DNA of 6,169 nucleotides from NCBI GenBank assembly GCA_013042165.1, contig JABDQT010000100.1, forward strand, positions 1-6,169, given 5' to 3'. The notes under the pieces were generated by a model. It searched no databases, had not been told where the DNA came from, and was given only the letters and a program-made list of their open reading frames with translations. Made by a program: the position numbers and the translations under genes. This DNA comes from Kiritimatiellales bacterium. Its GTDB lineage: Bacteria > Verrucomicrobiota > Kiritimatiellia > Kiritimatiellales > Pontiellaceae. Positions 1 through 6,084 of the stretch are shown piece by piece. Every line of letters begins with the position of its first letter. Position 1 is the stretch's first letter.

Positions 1-1
1 G

Positions 2-178
2 GAACAATCGATCCGTTCGGCAGGCATTGTCGGTTCGGAGGCGGTGGTGATCGCCAACAACAAAACGGTGACCGAGGGGATGCTGGAGCTGGCCAAGGAT
101 CAGGGCATTCCGCTTTTCTGCACTCGTTTCCCGAAATATGAAGCCTGCGTCCGGCTGGGCCGGCTTATGGAAACCTGA
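2..178 (+). CDS. DRTGG-like domain protein, C-terminal part (5' end outside window)
   Basis: An open frame runs from the window edge to TGA at 176-178 and gives 58 residues, too short to be listed by most ORF finders. The visible part reads as the last alpha/beta units of a DRTGG-type domain: a hydrophobic strand (AVVIANNK), a helix (EGMLELAKDQ), then strand and turn GIPLFCT followed by a C-terminal helix. It aligns by eye without gaps with the C-terminal half of the small protein at 1097-1441 (AVVIANN/AIIICSN, ML..A...GI..F.T), so the two are probably paralogues. DRTGG domains are found in the N-terminal part of HPr kinase and in small proteins of hydrogenase-linked operons; their ligand is unknown to me. 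The stop overlaps the next gene's ATG by one base (TGATG), which implies one operon with translational coupling. The DRTGG signature itself, if present, lies upstream and cannot be checked. Confidence 0.72.
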   Translation, partial: EQSIRSAGIVGSEAVVIANNKTVTEGMLELAKDQGIPLFCTRFPKYEACVRLGRLMET

Positions 179-1107
179 TGGACGGGAATCACCAGGAAAC
201 GCTTCAGTCTTCGCTGCGTGTTCAGGAGTTGATCTACGGCCTGCGCATCGGCGAGGTCATGACCAGCAAGGTGTTCGCCGTATCCCGCAACTGCACCATG
301 CGCGACGTGCAGACGATCATGAAAAACAACTCCATCTCCGGCGTGCCGGTCGTGGACAGCAAGCGGGTGGTCGGCATTGTTACGATGAACGACATCATGA
401 ATGCGCTCGAGCAGGGGGCGATGGAGGACGGTGTGGTCAAGTGGATGGTCGGCGAAGTGCAGACCCTGGCCGAAGATATGCCGCTTTCTTTTGCCATCTC
501 GGCGTTCGGTAAATTTTCCTTCCGCCAGTTTCCGGTGGTGAACAAGAAGAATGAGCTGGTGGGTATTCTCACGTTCCGCAACATCAACCTTGCGCTGATC
601 CGCGAACTGTCACGGCAGCTGCGCGAAATGGAGCATCAGCATGAGCATCCGCCCGAGCCGGAGTCGCTGGAACTGGCCAAAGTCTACCAGCTGCACCGCT
701 ATGATTTTGAAAACGGCGGCCGGGCATCGAGCGAGATTAAGAAGTTCCTGAAGGATCGTGGAATTGCATCGAAAATCGTCCGGCGTGTGGCGGTCGCCAG
801 TTATGAGCTGGAGATCAATCTGGTGGCCCATTCCATTGGCGGCATGCTGGCTTTTGACATTACGCCGGATCGCGTTAAAATTTCCTCGCACGATCGCGGG
901 CCGGGTATTCCGGATATCGACCAGGCCATGACCGAAGGCTTTTCCACGGCCAATGAGTGGATCCGGTCGCAGGGTTTCGGAGCCGGCATGGGGTTGCCGA
1001 ACGTGAAACGGGTGTCCGACGAGTTTGCCATCAAGTCGTCCGTCGGTATGGGCACCATGGTGCAGGCGATCATACATTTAAAACCGGAGAATGAAAATGA
1101 AGATTAG
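178..1107 (+). CDS. CBS-pair protein fused to RsbW-like GHKL ATPase (anti-sigma/serine kinase type)
   Basis: This 309-residue protein has two parts. Residues about 22-142 form two CBS repeats, with the typical VMTSKVFAVS start, SGVPVVD and VVGIVTMNDIM in the first, and FRQFPVVNK and LVGILTFRNI in the second. CBS pairs usually bind AMP, ATP, SAM or similar ligands. A charged linker (His/Glu/Pro-rich, about 150-162) leads to a HATPase_c domain at about 168-303. The N box has E210 and N214, G1 is DRGPGIPD (239-246), and G2 is GFGAGMG (266-272) followed by LPNVKRVSD. There is no HisKA dimerisation helix with a phosphoacceptor His, and no membrane segment, so it resembles RsbW/SpoIIAB partner-switch kinases rather than a sensor histidine kinase. 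It probably acts in the cytosol. It overlaps the upstream stop by one base and the next gene by 11 bases. Partner and substrate cannot be read from the sequence. Confidence 0.9.
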   Translation: MDGNHQETLQSSLRVQELIYGLRIGEVMTSKVFAVSRNCTMRDVQTIMKNNSISGVPVVDSKRVVGIVTMNDIMNALEQGAMEDGVVKWMVGEVQTLAEDMPLSFAISAFGKFSFRQFPVVNKKNELVGILTFRNINLALIRELSRQLREMEHQHEHPPEPESLELAKVYQLHRYDFENGGRASSEIKKFLKDRGIASKIVRRVAVASYELEINLVAHSIGGMLAFDITPDRVKISSHDRGPGIPDIDQAMTEGFSTANEWIRSQGFGAGMGLPNVKRVSDEFAIKSSVGMGTMVQAIIHLKPENENED

Positions 1108-1441
1108 CGACCTACAGTCCCTCGAATCGTTTACCTGTCTGCAGGAGGAGTATGAAGATATCGAAATTGTCAGCGGCTACACATCCGACCTGCTGAGTGA
1201 TGTGATGGCCAATGCCGACGAAGGCTCGGTACTGGTTACGATTCAGGCCCACAAAAACACCATTGCCGTTTCGTCGCTGGCAGGCGTCGCGGCCATCATT
1301 ATCTGCAGCAACCGCCCGGTGCCGGACGATATGCTGGCAGCAGCTTCGAGCGAGGGGATTGCTGTTTTTCAAACTGCCGAGAACCAGTTCAATACGTCGG
1401 CGCTCATCGCGCAGCATATCGGCGGGTGCCCTGCGCGCTAG
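1097..1441 (+). CDS. small DRTGG-like domain protein
   Basis: This 114-residue protein has no signal peptide or membrane segment. The pattern is alternating strands and helices: IEIVSGYTSDLLSDVMANA near the N terminus, then SVLVTIQ, AIIICSN and GIAVFQT strands. The N-terminal segment (V.GYTSDLLSDVM.NA...S) is typical of the DRTGG-like small proteins that accompany RsbW-like ATPases in hydrogenase-linked operons. Its C-terminal half aligns with the truncated protein at the window's left edge. I see no DRTGG motif and no catalytic residues, so it is more likely a partner or ligand-binding subunit than an enzyme. Two in-frame ATGs exist at 1091 and 1097. GGAG at 1086-1089 is 7 bases before 1097 but only 1 base before 1091, so 1097 is preferred. 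The gene starts inside the end of the ATPase gene and stops 9 bases before the PHP gene. Confidence 0.75.
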   Translation: MKISDLQSLESFTCLQEEYEDIEIVSGYTSDLLSDVMANADEGSVLVTIQAHKNTIAVSSLAGVAAIIICSNRPVPDDMLAAASSEGIAVFQTAENQFNTSALIAQHIGGCPAR

Positions 1442-1450
1442 GATCAAGCC

Positions 1451-2146
1451 ATGCTGTATCGGGCGGACTTTCATATTCACAGTTGCCTGTCGCCCTGCGC
1501 GTCGCTGGAAATGTCACCGAAGTCGATTGTGACGAAAGCGAAGCAGGCGGGGCTCAATGCTATTGCGTTGTCAGACCACAACTGCACTTTTAATCTGCCG
1601 GCCTTCAGCCGGGTGTGCGCACAGCTTGAGATGGAATGTCTTTTTGGCATGGAAGTCACGACGATCGAAGAGGCGCATGTGCTCTGTCTCTTCGATGAGC
1701 TGGATCGCGCGATGGAGATGGGGAAGTCTGTCTACGACAGCCTGCCCGATGTTTCCGGCCGGTCCGCAGGTTTTGGCGATCAGCCCATCATCGACGAGAA
1801 CGAAGAGATTCTCGGGTTTGCCGAAAAGTTTCTCATCGCAGCCTCAACATTCAGCGTCAGCGCGCTGTTGGGCCAAGTACATGCGCTGGGCGGATTGTGT
1901 ATTCCGGCGCATATCGACCGGCAGGTTTATGGCATCATTGCCCAGTTGGGCTTTTTACCGGACGAGGCCTTTGACGCCGTGGAGCTTGCCGCTGGGGGCG
2001 ATCCGGTGCTGGCGAAACAGTATCCCGTTGTACGCAACTCCGATTCGCATCAGCTTGAATCGATTGGTTCGGCATTCACACAGCTTGAGGTCAGCGAACT
2101 GTCGGTTGATCAGATTCGTGAGAGTCTGCGAAGACAGGTTTCATGA
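1451..2146 (+). CDS. PHP-domain metal-dependent phosphoesterase
   Basis: This 231-residue protein carries all recognisable PHP metal-ligand motifs: H8 and H10 (DFHIHSCLSPC), D42 and H43 (ALSDHN), E68 (GMEVTT), H76 (EEAHVLCLF), H154 (IPAHIDR), and D198 and H200 (NSDSHQ). This full set of His/Asp/Glu ligands predicts an active di- or trinuclear metal site. Characterised relatives of the TrpH/YciV type hydrolyse phosphate esters of nucleotides and short RNAs; the substrate here is unknown. It is cytosolic, with no signal peptide. AGGA at 1440-1443, 7 bases before the ATG, supports this start. It is the last gene of the four-gene operon and is followed after 10 bases by a probable terminator. PHP genes of this short type often sit beside DRTGG and RsbW-like genes near electron-bifurcating hydrogenases, so a signalling or regulatory role is plausible. 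The last 56 bases overlap the convergent gene. Confidence 0.9.
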   Translation: MLYRADFHIHSCLSPCASLEMSPKSIVTKAKQAGLNAIALSDHNCTFNLPAFSRVCAQLEMECLFGMEVTTIEEAHVLCLFDELDRAMEMGKSVYDSLPDVSGRSAGFGDQPIIDENEEILGFAEKFLIAASTFSVSALLGQVHALGGLCIPAHIDRQVYGIIAQLGFLPDEAFDAVELAAGGDPVLAKQYPVVRNSDSHQLESIGSAFTQLEVSELSVDQIRESLRRQVS

Positions 2147-4385
2147 CACTGGCTTTGCGGCCGGTTTTGGCCGCTTCTTTAAACCATTTATTGAGCAGGC
2201 GTTGCGGATAGGCCGGATAATAGTTATAGGTCTTGCCCAGTCGCATCCAGATCAGAGTCTGTTCCGGAAAACGATAACCGAGCGCAGCGCAAAGCAGTGC
2301 TTTTTCATGTGCTTCAATATCCAGAGCTCTGACCGCATCGGGTTCAGGTGCCTGTTCGTCGGTGAGGTACCGTGTGGTAATCTGATATGCTTTCGTGTCG
2401 GCCTTCATCTCACGAACGGCTTGTTCGAGATTCTGTTCAGCCAGGCCGGTCTTCTTTGCTTGCATGGCCGCGCAGTAGAGCACGAGATGCTCCCACCAGA
2501 GCGTGTTCTCGGATGTTGAAAGCATTTGGTCTGCTTCCTCAAGGCGGTTTTTGTGCAGCAGCATCTCCAGCACGACATGCGCATCTCCCGCATCGGTCAG
2601 GCTCGCGTGGTAGTCGTCAAGATTCCCCACGGCATAGAAACGGATGGCATTGAGGCGCGGCAGGCTCAAACCCTGTTCTTCGCTCAGGCGTACCGCTTCG
2701 GCTTCAGCCTCCTGATGATAACCCGCCTTGGTCAGATAAAGGATTCTCTTTTCGGGCTCCGCAGTCACGCTGTCGGAAAGCAGGTTGTCGAAGCGCCTGA
2801 GCGCCAGCAGAGCTTCATTGCGTAATAGCGTGAATCTGCGGTTGTCGGGATCCTTCTCCAGGGCTTTGCCACAGGAAGCAAGGGCGCCCTTATATTCCGC
2901 ATGAGCGAATTGATCGCGCGCAACAGCATAGAAGCCCCGTCCTCCCATGCCTTTTCCATTTTCAGAACGGTTGAAAAACTGGTGAGCGACATTCCGTTTG
3001 GCAACCGCCTGAGCAAGGAGGTAGTAGTAGATGGGTTCCTCGGGATTGTTTTTACACTGAAGCGAGTAGTCACGAATGAGCGAGTGTTCGGGCTGTGTCA
3101 GCAAGACCAGATTGATGTAGCGCTGATGCCACGCCAGCAATGGGGGTGTTTGTCGTGTCCCCAGCTTGAGAAAATCCAGTTTTTCCTGAACGGACAGATC
3201 CTCCAGTGCGGTATCGAGAATGACATCGGCCTCGTCGCTGGAGGGATCCATGAGCAGGGCTTTGCGGGCATAGGCCGGTGCTGCGCCGGGCAGATCAAGT
3301 TGCCGGAGTCGTTCAATCATGGCCGCGTGCGTGGGTGGACGAAACAGCCCGACGCGATCCGACTGTTCTTCCGATTCGCTTTTCCCGAAACCCATCAGCG
3401 GATAGCCGACATCGGCAAGCTCGTGCAGGAGTTTTCCAAAGGAGTAACAGATCTCCTCGTTCCCATCCGTATCTTTTTCCATCGTAAGCAGGGCCATGGA
3501 GTCCGGGTTGATCACCAGCAGGTTCTTTTCGATGAGTTGTTTGGCAAAGGAAATGGTGTAGTTGAATTCGATGGCAGGCTTTGCCCCGACCTGCAGCTCA
3601 TGTTTACCCAGCTTGAGTTTGATTTGCCGGCGGTTGCCGGGGGCAAGGGTGTAGGTTTCGCCATCAAGCGTAAAGCTATACTCCTGCAATGAACCGTTCA
3701 CCAGCCATGCATGATACGTTCTGAGCGATGATACCCCTTGTACCGTCAGTGCAATAAGGAGCGCGGCAACCACGGTGTTGGCGGGTATGTACGCCAGTTT
3801 TGCGGACTCGGGGTGTATATGATGCTCCTCCATCAGGCCGGATCTGCTCTCCTTGGCCTCAAGCAGGGTATGGCAGAAATCCATCAGCTCCTCGGCGGCC
3901 TTGCCGGCTCCGAGCACGATGGCTTTGCGACAGTGTGTGATGGCATCCTCGTAATCGCCAAAGCGGCACAGCCCCTGTGCGATAATATGCTGAATTTGCG
4001 GATGAGCATCAAACCGCAGACCATACGACTCATGCATGTCATCAAACCACGAGGCTTCGTTATAAATCATCAGCGTATGAAGGGCGCGAGTGCAGTTATC
4101 CGGGTTGTCGGCATCGTCCGCGAAGCCGGCCATCATTTCCGCGAGGTTGCTTTTACGTTCCTTGGCAAACTTTCGCTTCGTCGTGATACCTCGCTGGCCG
4201 CAATGCGGACATTCATCCAGCACATGGTATGTTTTCAGTGGAACAAGCGGAAAATTGGAGAATTTGACAAAGCGCCGGGTGTCGTACGAGTAGAGACGCG
4301 TTAAACGGTTGCAGCCAATACATCGGCTAAAATGGGAATTGAGATTGTGTTTGCCGATATAGTCAGTTTCAAAGCGGTTCATCAT
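2091..4385 (-). CDS. zinc-ribbon, single-membrane-span, TPR-repeat protein of unknown function
   Basis: I do not recognise a named family. From the preferred start the product is 764 residues. An N-terminal zinc ribbon has C22-x2-C25 and C59-x2-C62 (CIGC, CPHC), with an Arg/Phe/Pro-rich stretch between them as in ribbon domains of bacterial membrane proteins. A short TPR-like unit follows at about 133-165 (GDYEDAITHCRKAI). One hydrophobic segment at about 198-218 (IPANTVVAALLIALTVQGV) is preceded by charged residues, suggesting N-in topology. Next comes a beta-rich segment (WLVNGSLQEYSFTLDGE, about 227-243, then LAPGNRR and LGKHELQVG), reminiscent of small PEGA-like or carboxypeptidase-regulatory folds. 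TPR-like helices occupy about 366-400, 451-535 and 550-665. A longer frame begins at ATG 4460, but it has no ribosome site and lies upstream of the likely promoter. ATG 4385 has AGGA 9 bases upstream. A scaffold or envelope-assembly role is inference only. Confidence 0.75.
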   Translation of the reverse strand: MMNRFETDYIGKHNLNSHFSRCIGCNRLTRLYSYDTRRFVKFSNFPLVPLKTYHVLDECPHCGQRGITTKRKFAKERKSNLAEMMAGFADDADNPDNCTRALHTLMIYNEASWFDDMHESYGLRFDAHPQIQHIIAQGLCRFGDYEDAITHCRKAIVLGAGKAAEELMDFCHTLLEAKESRSGLMEEHHIHPESAKLAYIPANTVVAALLIALTVQGVSSLRTYHAWLVNGSLQEYSFTLDGETYTLAPGNRRQIKLKLGKHELQVGAKPAIEFNYTISFAKQLIEKNLLVINPDSMALLTMEKDTDGNEEICYSFGKLLHELADVGYPLMGFGKSESEEQSDRVGLFRPPTHAAMIERLRQLDLPGAAPAYARKALLMDPSSDEADVILDTALEDLSVQEKLDFLKLGTRQTPPLLAWHQRYINLVLLTQPEHSLIRDYSLQCKNNPEEPIYYYLLAQAVAKRNVAHQFFNRSENGKGMGGRGFYAVARDQFAHAEYKGALASCGKALEKDPDNRRFTLLRNEALLALRRFDNLLSDSVTAEPEKRILYLTKAGYHQEAEAEAVRLSEEQGLSLPRLNAIRFYAVGNLDDYHASLTDAGDAHVVLEMLLHKNRLEEADQMLSTSENTLWWEHLVLYCAAMQAKKTGLAEQNLEQAVREMKADTKAYQITTRYLTDEQAPEPDAVRALDIEAHEKALLCAALGYRFPEQTLIWMRLGKTYNYYPAYPQRLLNKWFKEAAKTGRKASVMKPVFADSHESDQPTVR
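2157..2180 (+). terminator. probable intrinsic terminator of the DRTGG/ATPase/PHP operon
   Basis: A perfect 6-bp GC stem (GCGGCC at 2157-2162, GGCCGC at 2169-2174) with a GGTTTT loop is followed by TTCTTT, 10 bases after the PHP stop. The T tract is only on the + side; on the - strand the stem is followed by AAAGCC, so it should not stop the opposing gene. The same bases are coding on the - strand (Ala-Ala-Lys-Thr-Gly-Arg of the TPR protein). The short stem and interrupted T tract keep confidence moderate. Confidence 0.6.
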
Positions 4386-4420
4386 CCAGCAGGTTCCTGT
4401 GAAATCCTCAAACGTCTCAT

Positions 4421-4450
4421 AGTGTAAAATTAAAGAATAACTCAGTTCAA
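4421..4450 (-). promoter_or_regulatory. candidate sigma70-type promoter for the TPR gene
   Basis: Read on the - strand, TTGAAC (4450-4445) and TACACT (4426-4421) are separated by 18 bases. Each matches four of six consensus positions. The predicted start of transcription, near 4414, lies about 30 bases upstream of the ATG at 4385 and downstream of the alternative ATG at 4460, so it supports the shorter protein. It rests only on consensus matching. Confidence 0.4.
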
Positions 4451-4520
4451 CTACTATCATTTGCTATTAGGCATTATCTGAAGAGGTTGCCGTCTATCAG
4501 TCTGCGGTTGCAGTGAAAAG

Positions 4521-4560
4521 CAATGGATGATGAGCATTCATTGTGCGCAACGTATTGCGC
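4521..4560 (+). promoter_or_regulatory. two adjacent dyads upstream of the DAHP synthase gene (operator pair or leader hairpins)
   Basis: The first dyad (4521-4543) pairs CAATG with CATTG and then ATG with CAT, interrupted by a single G-T pair: nine pairs around a 5-base loop. The second (4545-4560) is a perfect GCGCAA/TTGCGC with a CGTA loop. They are one base apart and end 53 bases before the ATG. No T run follows, so neither is a normal terminator. They could be DNA operators or RNA leader hairpins controlling aromatic amino acid synthesis. Confidence 0.4.
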
Positions 4561-4597
4561 CGGTCTTGGAAAGATGAAAGTATATCTATACGCATAG
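4523..4597 (+). other. possible 24-residue leader ORF before the DAHP synthase gene
   Basis: ATG at 4523 opens a 24-codon frame ending with TAG at 4595-4597, 16 bases before the DAHP synthase ATG. It encodes three Tyr, two of them in the final VYLYA. An internal ATG at 4574 would give only MKVYLYA. Neither start has a well-placed ribosome site, and the AT-rich 4580-4600 stretch could instead be a promoter -10 region. It is recorded because Tyr codons before a Tyr/Phe pathway gene are what an attenuation leader would show; chance is quite possible. Confidence 0.15.
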
Positions 4598-4602
4598 TAT
4601 TC

Positions 4603-4608
4603 AAGGAG
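4603..4608 (+). promoter_or_regulatory. strong ribosome binding site of the DAHP synthase gene
   Basis: AAGGAG lies 5 bases before ATG 4614 and fixes that start. A clear Shine-Dalgarno match also argues against a typical Bacteroidota host, whose genes usually lack one. Confidence 0.75.
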
Positions 4609-4613
4609 TCGGC

Positions 4614-5696
4614 ATGAACAAACAGCGTTTGAAGGCGTGGGGTTTTCCTCTGGAAAAACTTTTTGTGGCGGCGGGTCCATGCAGTGCTGAAACCGAAAAA
4701 CAGGTACTCGCAACCGCCCGGGCATTGGCGGGGCATGGCCTCGGGTTTTTTCGCTCCGGAATCTGGAAGCCGCGTACCCGTCCGGGTTGTTTCGAAGGCG
4801 TTGGCCGCGAGGGTTTGGCGTGGATGGATCGCGCGCGAGCGGAAACGGGACTGAAGATCGGAACCGAGGTGGCCGAGCCTTCGCATGTGGAAGCCTGTCT
4901 GGAATACAATCTCGATGCTCTTTGGGTGGGTGCCCGCACAACCACCAATCCCTTTTCCGTGCAGGCCATCGCCGATGCGCTGCGGGGAACAGACATTCCC
5001 GTCTTCGTGAAAAACCCGATGAGTGCCGATATCGGACTCTGGATCGGTGCGATCGAACGGCTGGCCAATGCCGGACTGACCCGCCTCGCCGCCATCCACC
5101 GCGGCTTCAGCTCGTCTCTGGAAATGCGCTATCGCAATGCACCGGCCTGGAAAATACCGATCGAGCTGATGCGCCGCATGCCGGATCTGCCCATCCTCTG
5201 CGATCCAAGCCATATCTGCGGCAAGGCCGGCCTCGTGCCGACCATTGCTCAGGAGGCGATGGATCTGCTCTTCGATGGCCTGATGGTGGAGGTGCATCCC
5301 GACCCGCCGCATGCCCTTTCGGATGCTGCACAACAGTTAACACCCGAACAGTTTCTTTCAATGATTGATCATCTGGAACGGCCAAGCGAGAAAAGCAACG
5401 ATGCGACCTTTGCCAACCACTTGAGTAAGCTCAGGGAAAATGTGGACGACATCGATAGCCAGATGCTGGAATTGCTGGGCAAGCGTATGGAGGTCGTGCG
5501 CGAAATGGGCCGGTTGAAAACGCAACAGAATGTATCCACGCTTCAGCCCGGCCGATGGAAGGAAATACTGGCCGACCGGGTCAGGAAGGGGATCGGGCTC
5601 GACCTGTCGGAAGAGTTTGTGTTGCAAATCATGCAGTCGATCCATGAAGAGGCCATCCTGCAACAGGAAGCCGATCGGGTCGAGGGTGCGGAGTAA
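4614..5696 (+). CDS. bifunctional 3-deoxy-7-phosphoheptulonate (DAHP) synthase / chorismate mutase
   Basis: This 360-residue protein matches the usual length of the DAHP synthase-chorismate mutase fusion. Residues about 12-250 are a KDO8P-synthase-like (AroF-beta) barrel condensing phosphoenolpyruvate with erythrose 4-phosphate. Its motifs are AGPCS (20-24), WKPRTRPGCFEG (51-62), GARTT (106-110), VKNP (132-135), IHRG (161-164), CDPSH (196-200), MVEVHPDP (224-231) and SDAAQQ (236-241). Likely metal ligands are C23, H200, E226 and D237. Residues about 268-352 are an AroQ-type helical mutase converting chorismate to prephenate, with R274, R291, K302 and R314 at substrate-binding positions. E. 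coli D48 and E52 are replaced by Q311 and W315, which I believe is usual in this fused group. The enzyme is cytosolic. It appears monocistronic, with its own ribosome site and no clear terminator before the tRNA. No ACT domain is present; regulation may come through the mutase domain or the dyads upstream. Confidence 0.96.
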   Translation: MNKQRLKAWGFPLEKLFVAAGPCSAETEKQVLATARALAGHGLGFFRSGIWKPRTRPGCFEGVGREGLAWMDRARAETGLKIGTEVAEPSHVEACLEYNLDALWVGARTTTNPFSVQAIADALRGTDIPVFVKNPMSADIGLWIGAIERLANAGLTRLAAIHRGFSSSLEMRYRNAPAWKIPIELMRRMPDLPILCDPSHICGKAGLVPTIAQEAMDLLFDGLMVEVHPDPPHALSDAAQQLTPEQFLSMIDHLERPSEKSNDATFANHLSKLRENVDDIDSQMLELLGKRMEVVREMGRLKTQQNVSTLQPGRWKEILADRVRKGIGLDLSEEFVLQIMQSIHEEAILQQEADRVEGAE

Positions 5697-5741
5697 AGCG
5701 GCTCGTCACGCATTCCGCACCTTGTTTCCGGCAGAATGGAC

Positions 5742-5769
5742 TTGCGTTGATTCCGTCGGAATTTATACA
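5742..5769 (+). promoter_or_regulatory. candidate promoter of tRNA-Ser
   Basis: TTGCGT (5742-5747) and TATACA (5764-5769) are 16 bases apart and would start transcription about 10 bases before the tRNA, a normal short leader. The spacer and -10 region contain alternating ATTCC/GGAAT/ATTCC arms (5750-5754, 5758-5762, 5769-5773), which form two competing dyads. The -35 match is poor (three of six). Confidence 0.35.
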
Positions 5770-5787
5770 TTCCGCGTTCTTCCACAC

Positions 5788-6084
<297 letters not shown>

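Noticed and set aside
1557..2519. 320-codon + strand frame overlapping the PHP gene and the TPR gene
   Set aside because: It runs out of phase through the intact PHP metal-binding motifs, is rich in Ser/Arg/Cys typical of shadow frames, and has no family features.
2901..3692. 263-codon + strand frame inside the TPR gene
   Set aside because: It is antisense to a convincing zinc-ribbon/TPR protein and shows no recognisable domain.
4386..4460. 25-residue N-terminal extension of the TPR protein from ATG 4460
   Set aside because: That ATG has no ribosome site, lies upstream of the likely promoter, and the extension has no conserved feature; ATG 4385 has AGGA at proper spacing.
4497..5333. 278-codon - strand frame opposite the DAHP synthase gene
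   Set aside because: The + strand carries all DAHP synthase motifs in order; the antisense product is His/Gly/Arg-rich without a domain.
5697..5740. Terminator after the DAHP synthase gene
   Set aside because: Only 4-5 bp arms (GCGG/CCGC, CATTC/GAATG) with long loops and no T run were found, so no terminator is called and read-through into the tRNA remains possible.
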